This document shows positions 15,315-24,136 of a stretch of 64,000 bases of DNA, one piece after another. Origin of the DNA: Devosia sp. 66-14 (GTDB lineage: Bacteria > Pseudomonadota > Alphaproteobacteria > Rhizobiales > Devosiaceae); contig MKVB01000006.1 in NCBI GenBank assembly GCA_001899085.1, positions 691,867-755,866 on the forward strand. The letters run 5' to 3'. Under the pieces are notes generated by a model. The model was not told where the DNA came from and did no database searches. It saw nothing but the letters and a program-made list of their open reading frames with translations. A program made the translations under genes and the position numbers. Each line of letters starts with the position of its first letter. Position 1 is the first letter of the stretch.

Positions 15315-16619
15315 TCACCGCGTGTTGTGCAGCATGCCCTGGAAGGCGCGGTAGCTGGCCTTCGGTGTGCGCACCTGGGTGTCGTAGTCGACATGCACGA
15401 TGCCGAAGCGCGAGGTGTAGCCTTGCGACCATTCGTAGTTGTCGAGCAGCGACCAGGCGAAGAAGCCCCTGACGTCGGCGCCCTGCCCCTGTGCATTGGC
15501 GACGGCGCGCAGGTGATCGTCGTAGTATTTCACCCGGCGTTCGTCATTGGTCTCGCTCATGCCGGTTTCGGTGACATAGAGCGGCAGCTTGGTGTAGTCG
15601 CGGTTGACGCGGACCAGCAGGTCTTCGAGGCCCTTGGGGTAGATCTCCCAGCCGAGGTCACTCTGTTCGAGATCGCCGGAGCGGCGCTCGGCACCGAACA
15701 GACCGTTGGGGCCGGCGGCATAGAGGCCACGGGTGTAGTAGTTGATGCCCAGCCAATCGAGCGGACGGGAGACCACCTCCATGTCCTTCTCGAAGCCATC
15801 GGGAAGATAGGCCGCGAGGCGGCTGGTGAGTTCTTCGGGGTAGCGGCCCTTGAACACGCCATCGAGATACCAGCGGTTGAACAGCGCATCGCCGAGGTTC
15901 TGCGCCTCGAGATCGCCAGGTTGCTCGGAAGCGGCCTCGGCCTTTTCGAGGTTCAGGACGATGCCGAGGTTCTTGACGCTTTCGGCCCGCAGAGCGTCGA
16001 TGGCGGTGCCGTGGGCAAACAGCACGTGGTGCATGGCGTGCGCCGCCGCGCGCAGATCGCGGTAGCCCGGGGCGTGCACGCCGAGGAAGTGGCTGAGGAA
16101 GGCGACGCACCAGGGCTCGTTGATGGTGGCCGTCGCGGCGAGCCGATCGCCGAAGTGATGGCCGACCAGGGTCGCGTATTCGGCGAACCAGTTGGCGACG
16201 TCGCGGTTCATCCAGCCGCCCTTGTCCTGCAGCGCGCTGGGCAAGTCCCAGTGATAGAGCGTCGCATAGGGCTTGATGCCGCGTTCGAGCATGCCGTCGA
16301 TCAGCCGATCGTAGAACTCGAGGCCCTTGGAATTCACCGCGCCGATCCCCTCCGGGATGAGGCGGGGCCAGGCGAAGGAGAAGCGGTAGGCGTCGAAGCC
16401 GCCGTCGCGGACCAGATCGAGGTCGCCGGGCCAGCGGTTGTAGTGGTCGCAGGCGATGGCGCCGGTATCGAGGTTCTTCACATTGCCGGGGGTCGACGAA
16501 AACGTGTCCCAGATCGAGGTGCCGCGGCCATCGGTCTGGCCGCCTTCGATCTGGTAGGCGGCCGTGGCGGCGCCGAAGGTGAAGTTGGGGCCGAGCTCGT
16601 CACGCGAAATCGAAAACAC
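15315..16619 (-). CDS. GH1 beta-glucosidase
   Basis: 434 residues from a GTG at 16619, preceded by AGGAG with a 9-base spacer. It hydrolyses beta-glucosides or related disaccharides, probably in the cytoplasm since there is no signal peptide. GAATAAYQIEGG is the N-terminal signature, TINEPW holds the acid/base E168 and YVTETGMSE the nucleophile E351. Most GH1 proteins have TENG there; this one has Thr in place of Asn. A LacI-type operator lies upstream (16702), but no transporter or regulator gene is adjacent. Confidence 0.94.
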   Translation of the reverse strand: MFSISRDELGPNFTFGAATAAYQIEGGQTDGRGTSIWDTFSSTPGNVKNLDTGAIACDHYNRWPGDLDLVRDGGFDAYRFSFAWPRLIPEGIGAVNSKGLEFYDRLIDGMLERGIKPYATLYHWDLPSALQDKGGWMNRDVANWFAEYATLVGHHFGDRLAATATINEPWCVAFLSHFLGVHAPGYRDLRAAAHAMHHVLFAHGTAIDALRAESVKNLGIVLNLEKAEAASEQPGDLEAQNLGDALFNRWYLDGVFKGRYPEELTSRLAAYLPDGFEKDMEVVSRPLDWLGINYYTRGLYAAGPNGLFGAERRSGDLEQSDLGWEIYPKGLEDLLVRVNRDYTKLPLYVTETGMSETNDERRVKYYDDHLRAVANAQGQGADVRGFFAWSLLDNYEWSQGYTSRFGIVHVDYDTQVRTPKASYRAFQGMLHNTR

Positions 16620-16701
16620 GGGGGGTTCACTCCTCAACAGGGCGGCGCGTCTGCGCTCGTTGTGGTCGTTCCCGGGCGTCGATTCTCGACGTCCAGATCA
16701 A

Positions 16702-16715
16702 TGTAATCGATTGCA
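16702..16715. promoter_or_regulatory. LacI-family-type operator upstream of the GH1 gene
   Basis: TGTAATCGATTGCA is a 14-base near-perfect palindrome centred on CG (one mismatch between the half sites), the classic LacI/GalR-family shape. It is 83 bases upstream of the beta-glucosidase start. No LacI-type gene is in the window. Confidence 0.6.
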
Positions 16716-16760
16716 TAACAGTGGAGCGATCGACTGTCACCTCAGCTTGCCCACACTCGA

Positions 16761-16830
16761 TGTCATCCCTGCGAAAGGCAGGGATCCATCTCGCCGCCGG
16801 CAGCGGTCCCTGCTTTCACAGGGATGACAC
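16761..16830. repeat. intergenic palindrome, GTCATCCCTGCG family, second copy
   Basis: Arms beginning TGTCATCCCTGCGAAAGGCA and ending TGCTTTCACAGGGATGACA pair around a short GC-rich centre. The arms differ from the 13401 copy by a few bases. It sits between the GH1 promoter and the end of the GNAT gene. Confidence 0.8.
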
Positions 16831-16845
16831 CGTCGTTGGGCCGAG

Positions 16846-17280
16846 TCAGTGCCCCTCGACCGGCCACCTGAGAAAGATCAGCTCCGGATCGCCCTCGTCG
16901 AGGTGTTCGAACAGGCCGGTCTGCTCGAAGCCCAGCTGTGGCAGCAGAGCCCGCATCGGGGCGTTCGACTCGTTGGTCGAGGTCCAGAGCTTCTGCTCGG
17001 GCGGCGTGAGCCCGATGCAGTGCTCGACCAGGGCGCGACCGATGCCGATGCGACGGAAGGCGGCGCCGACCATCAGCATTTCAATGAACGGCGAACGGAA
17101 GAAGCTGCGGGTGAGCGCAACGTAGCCGGCAACCGCGCCATCGCGTGCGGCGAGGTGGCACTGGCCCAGCGCCACCCATTCGGCGATGGCGTCGCGGCGG
17201 TCGGCACTATGAACAGCGACGTGATCGGTACCGATCAGCGCGTCGAGGTCGGCGGCTGTCGCAGGCCGGATCGACAGCAT
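16846..17280 (-). CDS. GNAT family N-acetyltransferase
   Basis: 144 residues. IRPATAADLDALI at the N terminus, VAGYVALTRSFF for the central strand, the acetyl-CoA loop FRRIGIGRALVEHCI and NAPMRALLPQLGFEQTG near the end are the GNAT motifs in order. The substrate is unknown. It starts three bases after the stop of the upstream Mrp-type gene, so the two are probably cotranscribed. Confidence 0.87.
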   Translation of the reverse strand: MLSIRPATAADLDALIGTDHVAVHSADRRDAIAEWVALGQCHLAARDGAVAGYVALTRSFFRSPFIEMLMVGAAFRRIGIGRALVEHCIGLTPPEQKLWTSTNESNAPMRALLPQLGFEQTGLFEHLDEGDPELIFLRWPVEGH

Positions 17281-17283
17281 GGC

Positions 17284-18363
17284 TCAGGGCTTCAGCTGCG
17301 GGCTGGCGGCGAGGATGGCGCGAACGATCGAACGGAAGGCCTGCGCCTCGGGCCCCTCGGGATCGGTGGCGACGACCGGGCGACCGGCATCGGAACTCTC
17401 GCGGATCGACATCACCAGCGGGATCTCGCCGAGGAAGGGAATATCGAAGGTAGCGGCCGCGGCCCTGGCGCCGCCGTGGCCGAAGATGTCGTAGCGCTTG
17501 CCGGTATCGGGGGCGACGAAATAGCTCATGTTCTCGACGAGGCCGAGGATCGGCACGTCGGTCCTCAGCAGCATGTCCATCGCCTTCTTGGCATCGATCA
17601 GCGCCAGGTCCTGCGGCGTGGAAACGATGACCGCGCCGAGCAGCGGCACCTGCTGGACCAGCGAGATCTGGATATCGCCGGTGCCGGGCGGCAGATCGAC
17701 CACCAGCACGTCGAGCCCGCCCCAGTCGCTCTCGCGCAGCAGCTGCCGGAGGGCCGAGGTGGCCATCGGGCCGCGCCACACCACCGCCTGGTTGGCGGTA
17801 AGCATCGAGCCGATCGACATCGCCTTGAGGCCATACGCCTCGTGCGGAGCGAAGATGCCGTCGTCGCGGACGGCGGGCTTGCCCTCGAGGCCGAGCAGCT
17901 TGGGGATCGAGGGGCCGTAGAGATCGGCATCGAGGATGCCGGTCCTCAGCCCTTCGGCGGCAAAGCCGAGCGCCAGGTTGACGGCGACGGTGGATTTGCC
18001 GACGCCGCCCTTGCCGGAGCCGACGGCAACGATATGGCGGACGCCGGGGACGGCCTCGCGCGGCGGCGGGCCGGGACGGCCCTGCGCCTTGGCCTGGCCG
18101 GTGGCGGCCTGGGCGCGGTCGGAGGTCAGCGACACCATGACCTTGCGGCCCTCGGCGACCTTCTCGGCGGCCGCCTGGGCAGCGACGCGCGCCGGGCCGA
18201 AGGCGGCCTCCATGCCAGGAGCAACGGAAATGGCGAAGGCCACGGCGCCGGTGGTGACGATGATCTCGCTCAGACCGCCATAGCCGGCAAGGTCGCCGCC
18301 GCCGGGGATTTCGACGGTGGCGAGCGCGTTACGGACGGCGGTGGCGATGAGTTCATTGGCCAT
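17284..18363 (-). CDS. mrp: Mrp/ApbC-type P-loop ATPase without cysteines
   Basis: 359 residues. Residues 1-80 form a DUF59-like (MIP18) domain, then a Pro/Gly linker, and the ATPase follows with the deviant Walker A SGKGGVGKST at 116-125, VVDLPPGTGD at 221-230 and STPQDLALIDAKKAMDM. These proteins load or transfer Fe-S clusters. The usual C-terminal CxxC that bridges the cluster in the dimer is replaced by VAPDTGKRYDIFG (about 283-295), and I find no Cys anywhere in the protein. It may act as a non-cluster-binding ATPase. Confidence 0.92.
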   Translation of the reverse strand: MANELIATAVRNALATVEIPGGGDLAGYGGLSEIIVTTGAVAFAISVAPGMEAAFGPARVAAQAAAEKVAEGRKVMVSLTSDRAQAATGQAKAQGRPGPPPREAVPGVRHIVAVGSGKGGVGKSTVAVNLALGFAAEGLRTGILDADLYGPSIPKLLGLEGKPAVRDDGIFAPHEAYGLKAMSIGSMLTANQAVVWRGPMATSALRQLLRESDWGGLDVLVVDLPPGTGDIQISLVQQVPLLGAVIVSTPQDLALIDAKKAMDMLLRTDVPILGLVENMSYFVAPDTGKRYDIFGHGGARAAAATFDIPFLGEIPLVMSIRESSDAGRPVVATDPEGPEAQAFRSIVRAILAASPQLKP

Positions 18364-18379
18364 GGACTGATGGTCTCGC

Positions 18380-18736
18380 TTACCACGCGGGTGTGAAGGG
18401 GCTCAGGAGTAAAACGTCATCCCCGCCGAGCCTGCTCTCGCCGCTACATTGGCGAAGTTCGATTTGAGCGCCGCGATCAATCCATTCACAGGTGACCGGG
18501 CTGGTTTGCCAGGGCCAAGCCTCGGCAACTGCACCCTCAGCATCGAAACGAATATCGCTCCCATCTCGGGAATAGCTGCCGCTTGCCTCAAAGAACTCGC
18601 CGACGGCATCGTAGAAGGTCACATTACCCAGTTCACCCAGGCACATGTGGCGACTCTGAAACGCCCAGCAGGCGTCCGCAGCACTCGCCGCGCCGGGCAG
18701 AAGCCCCAACAGCGCGGCGCCGCGGAAGAGCAGCAC
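18380..18736 (-). CDS. small exported protein, start codon uncertain
   Basis: 118 residues from GTG 18736. The better biological start seems to be seven codons upstream: AAAGGAGG, five bases, then a GTA codon at 18757 followed by KPPASAVLLFRGAALLGLL, which makes a complete signal peptide cleaved near ASA. GTA is not a normal start, so this may be a mutated start or a sequence error. The mature part has four Cys (DACWAF, MCLG, VTCEW, RQCSG) and no recognised family. Confidence 0.6.
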   Translation of the reverse strand: MLLFRGAALLGLLPGAASAADACWAFQSRHMCLGELGNVTFYDAVGEFFEASGSYSRDGSDIRFDAEGAVAEAWPWQTSPVTCEWIDRGAQIELRQCSGESRLGGDDVLLLSPFTPAW

Positions 18737-18768
18737 AGCGCTGGCGGGTGGCTTTACCGTCGCCTCCT

Positions 18769-19422
18769 TTAGAGGATCGACTGGCCCGTGCCCTTCCAGT
18801 CCTTGACGAACTGCTCGAGGCCCGACTTGGTCAGCGGGTGGTCGGCCAGCTTGTAGATCACCGCCGGCGGGATGGTCGCGACGTCGGCGCCGGCCAAAGC
18901 CACTTCGGTGATGTGGTTCGGGGTACGGATCGAGGCCGCGAGGATCTCGGTGGCGAACGAGTAGTTGTCGTAGATGGTGCGGATGTTCTCGATCAGCTCG
19001 ACGCCGTCGGCGTTGATGTCATCGAGGCGGCCGATGAACGGCGAGATGTAGGTGGCGCCGACCTTGGCCGCCAGCAGCGCCTGGTTGGGCGAGAAGCAGA
19101 GCGTGACGTTGGTCTTGATGCCTTCCTTCGAGAAGGTCTTGCAGGCCTTGAGGCCGTCGATGGTCAGCGGCAGCTTGACGACGACATTCTCGGCGAGCTT
19201 GGCCAGCACGTGGCCCTCGGCGATCATGCCGTCATAGTCGGTGGCGGCGACTTCGGCCGACACCGGACCCGGGACGATCGAGCAGATTTCCTTGATCACG
19301 TCCTTGAACTGACGGCCGGACTTGGCGATCAGCGAGGGATTCGTCGTCACGCCGTCCAGCAGGCCGGTTTCATAGAGATCGCGGATGTCCTTGATCTCGG
19401 CGGTATCGACGAAGAACTTCAT
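18769..19422 (-). CDS. fsa: transaldolase / fructose-6-phosphate aldolase-like protein
   Basis: 217 residues from ATG 19422, the short TalC/FSA length. [13 protein letters not shown] and [14 protein letters not shown] are the N-terminal signatures. The Schiff-base lysine is K83 in VVVKLPLT, and [29 protein letters not shown] follows as separate strands. It transfers dihydroxyacetone units in the pentose phosphate pathway or cleaves fructose 6-phosphate; the sequence alone does not decide. Confidence 0.94.
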   Translation of the reverse strand: MKFFVDTAEIKDIRDLYETGLLDGVTTNPSLIAKSGRQFKDVIKEICSIVPGPVSAEVAATDYDGMIAEGHVLAKLAENVVVKLPLTIDGLKACKTFSKEGIKTNVTLCFSPNQALLAAKVGATYISPFIGRLDDINADGVELIENIRTIYDNYSFATEILAASIRTPNHITEVALAGADVATIPPAVIYKLADHPLTKSGLEQFVKDWKGTGQSIL

Positions 19423-19504
19423 TTCGGTCCCCTCCAAGGGAGATGGTTTAGCTGCTCTTTAGGTAGTCACAATCGGGACGCCAGACAACGCCCGACCATC
19501 GGCT

Positions 19505-20689
19505 TTAGCGGATCGCGGCAAGCATCTTGTCGGCTAGTTCGCCGATGCGATCCTCGGGGATTCCCGCGACGTTGATGCGACTGTCGTTGATCATGTAGAC
19601 GCCGTCATCGAGCTTCAACTTGGTGACGACATCCTCGGGCAGGCCGAGCAGCGAAAACATGCCGGTGTGCTCGGCGATGAAATCGAAATCCGTCGAGTTC
19701 GAGCGCTGCCGGATGGCGTCGGCAAGTTTGACGCGCAGGCGCTTCATCCGTTCCCGCATCTCGGTGAGTTCGGCTTCCCACTCGGCGCGCAGCTCCTTGT
19801 CCTCGAGGATGACGCGGACGATCTCCGCACCATGGTCGGGGGTCTGGCTGATGGTGGCGCGGATGACGTTCTGCATCTGCGAGGAGACCACGTCGGCACT
19901 GTCGGAATCCCGGGCGATCGCGATGGCGACGCCGGCGCGCTCACGGTAGAGGCCGAAATTCTTCGACGCCGAGAAGGCGACCATCGCCTCGGGCACCGAC
20001 GAGACGACCTTGCGCACCCCGTAGGCATCGGCCTCGAGGCCGTCACCGAAGCCGAGATAGGCGAGATCGACCAGCGGGAAGGCGCCGGTGCGCTTCAGGC
20101 TCGCGACCACCTGGTCCCACTGCGCATTGGTGAGGCTGGCGCCGGTCGGGTTGTGGCAACAGCCATGCAGCAGGACGATATCGTCGGAGGTGAGGGTATC
20201 GAGTGCCGCCAGCATGGCCGGGAAATCGACGATGCGGGTCTTGTGATCGAAATACGGGTAGTAGACCGGGGTCAGGCCGGCGAGTTCGGCCATCGGCCAG
20301 TGGTTCGGCCAGCTCGGGTCGGAAATGAAGATCCGGCCCTTGGGACGAGCGCGACCGAGCACGTTCATCAGGATCGACAGCGCGCCGGTGCCGCCGGCGC
20401 CGTTGACGCAGCGGATGCGCTTGTTATCGACCACGCCACCGAGCGCCAGGTCGACGATGGCGGCGGAGAATTCCTTGTTTCCGACCACGCCCTTGTAGGT
20501 CTTGGTCTTGGCGCTATCGAGGATGCGCTGCTCGGCCTTCTTCACCGAACTCATGACGGGCGTGACGCCCTTGGGATCTTTGTAGACGCCGACGCCGAGG
20601 TCGATCTTTCCGTCACGGGGATCGGCGGCATACTCGGCCATCAGCACGAAAATCTTGTCGAGCGTGGCCTTCTTCAGGGTCTCAAACAT
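19505..20689 (-). CDS. aromatic/aspartate aminotransferase (class I)
   Basis: 394 residues, PLP-dependent. The Schiff-base lysine is K243 in FSASKNFGLYRERAG. HGCCHNPTGASL and VDLAYLGFGDGLE are the cofactor-binding segments, and the N-terminal IDLGVGVYKD is characteristic of the AspC/TyrB branch. It interconverts aspartate or aromatic amino acids with their keto acids using 2-oxoglutarate. It has its own promoter region; the gene upstream is 177 bases away. Confidence 0.94.
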   Translation of the reverse strand: MFETLKKATLDKIFVLMAEYAADPRDGKIDLGVGVYKDPKGVTPVMSSVKKAEQRILDSAKTKTYKGVVGNKEFSAAIVDLALGGVVDNKRIRCVNGAGGTGALSILMNVLGRARPKGRIFISDPSWPNHWPMAELAGLTPVYYPYFDHKTRIVDFPAMLAALDTLTSDDIVLLHGCCHNPTGASLTNAQWDQVVASLKRTGAFPLVDLAYLGFGDGLEADAYGVRKVVSSVPEAMVAFSASKNFGLYRERAGVAIAIARDSDSADVVSSQMQNVIRATISQTPDHGAEIVRVILEDKELRAEWEAELTEMRERMKRLRVKLADAIRQRSNSTDFDFIAEHTGMFSLLGLPEDVVTKLKLDDGVYMINDSRINVAGIPEDRIGELADKMLAAIR

Positions 20690-20776
20690 CAGGTCTGTCC
20701 GGGGAAAACGAGAGCGGGGGTGTTATAGGCGGTGGCGAAGGAATTGCAACGGGGCGGATAGTCGGGGGGTTGGCAT

Positions 20777-20852
20777 GTGGCCCCACCCCACCAACGCTGC
20801 AGTGAGCGTCTCCCTCCCCCTTGTGGGGAGGGATCAAGGGTGGGGGTGAGCC
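20777..20852. repeat. intergenic palindrome, CTCCCCCTTG family, copy 1
   Basis: A CTCCCTCCCCC / GGGGAGGG hairpin flanked by GTGGCCCCACC and GGTGGGGGTGAGCCAC. Related elements occur at 36503, 42787, 51278 and 55461, always between genes. It lies between the aminotransferase promoter and the end of etfA. Confidence 0.7.
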
Positions 20853-20865
20853 ACAGGCACCAGCC

Positions 20866-21792
20866 CTACCGTTTCAACCCGGCGATCAGCTGCGGCACCA
20901 CTTCGAACAGATCGCCCACCAGCGCAATGTCCGCGATTTTCATCAGCGGCGCCTCCGGATCCTTGTTGATGGCGATGATCTTCTTCGCGCCCTGGATGCC
21001 GGCGAGATGCTGCAGCGCGCCGGAAATGCCGATGGCAATGTAGAGATCGGGCGCGATGATCTTGCCGGTCTGGCCGACCTGCCAGTCGTTGGGGGCGTAC
21101 CCGGCATCGACCGCGGCGCGGGTGGCGCCGACGGCGGCGCCGAGCACCTTGGCGAGCTCCGAGACCAGCGCGAACTTTTCCGCCGACCCGAAGGAGACAC
21201 CGCCGGCGACGACGATCTGGGCCGTCGAGAGCTCCGGCAGATCGCTCTCGGTGCGATGTGCGGCGAGGAAGCGAGCGACTGCCGCGACGCCGGCTTCGAC
21301 CGGATGGATCGGGGCATCATTGCCCGTAACCGCCGGGCGGAAGGCCGAGGCGCGGATGGTGAGCAGGTGCTTATTCTGCCCGGATGACACCGTCTCGATG
21401 GCGTTGCCGGCATAGATCGGCCGGTCGAAGCGGGTCGGGCCGTGGATGGCGACGACGTCGGTGACCGGCATGAGATCGAGTTTGGCGGCGAGGCGCGGGA
21501 TCGCATCGCGACCGGTCGCAGCGGCGGCCGCAACGATGTGGGTGTAGGGCTCGGCGAGCCGGGCGAGCAGCGCCGCGACGGCCTCGGGAGACAAACTGGC
21601 GAGGGCGGCGCTGTCCGCCACAAGCACCTTCTCGACGCCGGCAAGCTTTGCAGCCTCGGCCGCAACGGAGGAGACGCCCTGCCCTGCGACCAGCAGGTCG
21701 ACCGGACCCAGCGTTTCGGCCGCAGCGACGATGCGGGCAGTGGCGGCGGAGAGCGTGCCGAGATCGTGTTCGGCAAGGACCAGGACAGCCAT
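20866..21792 (-). CDS. etfA: electron transfer flavoprotein alpha subunit
   Basis: 308 residues from ATG 21792, overlapping the etfB stop (TGATG); a GTG three bases earlier is also possible. The FAD-binding C-terminal half is recognised by IVVAGGVSFGS, DAGYAPNDWQVGQTGKIIAP and YIAIGISGALQHLAGIQ, then INKDPEAPLMKIADIALVGD. With EtfB it carries electrons from acyl-CoA and other dehydrogenases to ETF:quinone oxidoreductase. Confidence 0.96.
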   Translation of the reverse strand: MAVLVLAEHDLGTLSAATARIVAAAETLGPVDLLVAGQGVSSVAAEAAKLAGVEKVLVADSAALASLSPEAVAALLARLAEPYTHIVAAAAATGRDAIPRLAAKLDLMPVTDVVAIHGPTRFDRPIYAGNAIETVSSGQNKHLLTIRASAFRPAVTGNDAPIHPVEAGVAAVARFLAAHRTESDLPELSTAQIVVAGGVSFGSAEKFALVSELAKVLGAAVGATRAAVDAGYAPNDWQVGQTGKIIAPDLYIAIGISGALQHLAGIQGAKKIIAINKDPEAPLMKIADIALVGDLFEVVPQLIAGLKR

Positions 21793-22550
21793 CACAGGGC
21801 CTCCAGCTCGGAGAGTTCAGACTGAACTGCTGCGGTCAGTTCGGCAGCATCGGCGACCCGGTGCCCGGCCACGCGTTCGGCCGGCGGGCTCACTTTCTCC
21901 AGCTTGAGCCTCGGCGTGAGATCGATGCCGAACGCGGCGGCAGGGCGCACGGCGAGTGGCTTCGAACGCGCCTTCATCACCATGGGGAGCGCAGCGTTGC
22001 GCGGGGTGTTGAGGCGGAGGTCGGCCGTGACGATGGCGGGCAGCGAAACGCCGATGGTGGCGCGGCCGTAGTCAACCTCGCGGGTGACCTCGAGCCCGTC
22101 GCCCACCACCCTGATCTCGGAGGCGAAGGTTGCCTGGGGCCAGCTGAGCAGGCCAGCCAGCATCTGGCCGACCTGGTTGGAATCGTCGTCCACGGCTTGC
22201 TTGCCAAGCAGCACCAGGTCGGGCTTTTCCTCGGCGACGACGGCCCTGAGGAGCTTTGCTACCGCCAGGGTTTCGACCCGGCCGTCAGCTTCGATCAGGA
22301 TGCCGCGATGGGCGCCCATGGCGAGGGCGGTGAGGATGACGTCGTTGCTCTGCTTTGGCCCGATCGAGACGACGACGATCTCGCTGGCGTGCCCGGCCTC
22401 GCCCAACTGCACGGCAGCTTCCACGGCGTGCTTGTCGAACGGGTTCATCGACATGCGGACGTTCTCGGTCTCGACGCCCGAGCCATCGGGACGGACACGG
22501 ACGCGCACAGCGTGATCGACGACGCGCTTTACGGCAACGAGGATTTTCAT
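21792..22550 (-). CDS. etfB: electron transfer flavoprotein beta subunit
   Basis: 252 residues from ATG 22550, with GGAGG five bases upstream. MKILVAVKRVVD at the N terminus, MNPFDKHAVEAAVQL and the VLLGKQAVDDDSNQVGQMLA block near residue 120 are the EtfB signatures; the C terminus is the extended loop of alphaproteobacterial EtfB. It binds AMP and forms a dimer with EtfA, encoded directly downstream. Confidence 0.96.
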   Translation of the reverse strand: MKILVAVKRVVDHAVRVRVRPDGSGVETENVRMSMNPFDKHAVEAAVQLGEAGHASEIVVVSIGPKQSNDVILTALAMGAHRGILIEADGRVETLAVAKLLRAVVAEEKPDLVLLGKQAVDDDSNQVGQMLAGLLSWPQATFASEIRVVGDGLEVTREVDYGRATIGVSLPAIVTADLRLNTPRNAALPMVMKARSKPLAVRPAAAFGIDLTPRLKLEKVSPPAERVAGHRVADAAELTAAVQSELSELEAL

Positions 22551-22653
22551 CGGTTCCTCCAGTGTTGCCGGGTGTTTGGCAAATATGACGGAGAGGGGCA
22601 AGTTCAGGCGGGGAAATTCTGACTAGCGAGAGGGAAGTTGAGAGAATGAAGTG

Positions 22654-22775
22654 CCCCCACCCACCGGCGTCATTCCCGCGCAGGCGGGAACCCAGGGGAT
22701 CTCTCAAAGAGCTGTGGACCCAGAGACATCGCACTGGGTCCCCGCCTGCGCGGGGATGACGCCGGTGGGTGGGGC
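22654..22775. repeat. large intergenic palindrome, GTCATTCCCGCG variant
   Basis: Imperfect arms of about 40 bases (CCCCCACCCACCGGCGTCAT side and GATGACGCCGGTGGGTGGGG side) flank a centre that contains CTCTCAAAGAG. It is a diverged copy of the family at 13401 and 16761. It fills most of the 325-base gap between etfB and the M20 gene; I see no gene in that gap. Confidence 0.8.
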
Positions 22776-22875
22776 CCATCTTGAGTGCCACGCCACCGCA
22801 AGATCGTACCTTCGGCGGGTTGACGCCCTACCCTCGTCCCCGCACAGTGCGTGCTTACTAGCATTCAGGTTTTCC

Positions 22876-24036
22876 ATGCCCGTTATCAATCGTATCGCGG
22901 AATTCGCCGACGAGGTCGCCGAATGGCGCCGCGACTTCCACGTTCATCCCGAACTTCAGTACGACCTGCCCCGCACATCGGGGAAAGTTGCCGACCTGCT
23001 CCGCTCCTTCGGCGTCGACGAGGTGGTGACCGGCATCGCCCAAAGCGGCGTGGTCGGAGTGATCAGGGGGCGCGGACCGGGCAAGACCATCGGCATTCGC
23101 GCCGATATGGACGCGCTGCCGATCCTCGAACGGACCGGGCTCGACTATGCCAGCCAGACGCCCGGACGAATGCACGCCTGCGGACATGACGGACACACCG
23201 CGATCCTGCTCGGCACGGCGAAATACCTGGCCGAGACGCGCAATTTCGACGGCAATGCCGTGATGATCTTCCAGCCGGCCGAAGAAGGCGGCGCCGGCGG
23301 ACGCGCCATGGTGGAAGCCGGGATCATGGACCGCTTCGGCGTCGACGAGGTCTATGGCCTGCACAACATGCCGGGGCAGGACGCGGGCAGCATCGCCATG
23401 CGGGTCGGCGGCCTGATGGCGGCGAGCGACGAATTCAACATCGTGGTCGAAGGTCAGGGCGGGCACGCCGCCTGGCCGCAGAACACGGTGGACCCGGTGA
23501 TGATCACCGCCCAGCTGATCACCGCGCTGCACACCATCGTCTCCCGCGATATCGACCCGATCCGCTCGGCAGTGCTGTCGGTGACGATGATGCAGGGTGG
23601 CGAGGCGTTCAACATCATCCCGCAGAAGGTGAAGCTCACCGGCACGGTGCGGTCGCTGAACGACGAAGTGCGCGACCTGATGGAAGAGCGGCTGAAGGCC
23701 GTGACCAAGGGCATCGTCGAGACCTTTGGCGGCAAGGCCGAGGTCACCTATCGCCGCGGCTATCCGGTGGTCGAAAACACGCCGGACGAGACCGCCTATG
23801 CGGCGGCGATCGCCGCCACGGTCGTGGGCGAGGATCGGGTGGATGCCAATGTCGACCCCAAGATGGGCGGCGAGGATTTCTCCTACATGCTGCAGGCCCG
23901 GCCAGGCGCCTATGTGTTCCTGGGAAACGGGCCGAGCTCGGAGCTGCACTCGGACACCTACAACTTCAACGACGAGATTATCCCGGTGGGGGTGAGCTTC
24001 TTCGTCAAGCTGGTCGAGGGCGCCTCGCAAAGATAG
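22876..24036 (+). CDS. M20 family amidohydrolase (hippurate hydrolase-like)
   Basis: 386 residues from ATG 22876. It hydrolyses N-acyl amino acids or similar amides. IGIRADMDALPI then MHACGHDGHTAILLG supply metal ligands, IFQPAEEGGAGGRAMVEAG holds the catalytic Glu, and DPKMGGEDFSYML the C-terminal ligand. The dimerisation (lid) domain is about residues 180-290. There is no signal peptide, so it is probably cytoplasmic. Confidence 0.94.
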   Translation: MPVINRIAEFADEVAEWRRDFHVHPELQYDLPRTSGKVADLLRSFGVDEVVTGIAQSGVVGVIRGRGPGKTIGIRADMDALPILERTGLDYASQTPGRMHACGHDGHTAILLGTAKYLAETRNFDGNAVMIFQPAEEGGAGGRAMVEAGIMDRFGVDEVYGLHNMPGQDAGSIAMRVGGLMAASDEFNIVVEGQGGHAAWPQNTVDPVMITAQLITALHTIVSRDIDPIRSAVLSVTMMQGGEAFNIIPQKVKLTGTVRSLNDEVRDLMEERLKAVTKGIVETFGGKAEVTYRRGYPVVENTPDETAYAAAIAATVVGEDRVDANVDPKMGGEDFSYMLQARPGAYVFLGNGPSSELHSDTYNFNDEIIPVGVSFFVKLVEGASQR

Positions 24037-24136
24037 CAGTGGGTGGAGCACTCGATATTCGCCCAACGGCCTGCTTCCCGCCGCCCGCAGACTCGTCGAT
24101 AGTTAGCGTCCTAGCCATCGCGAATTACCCTGCCAG

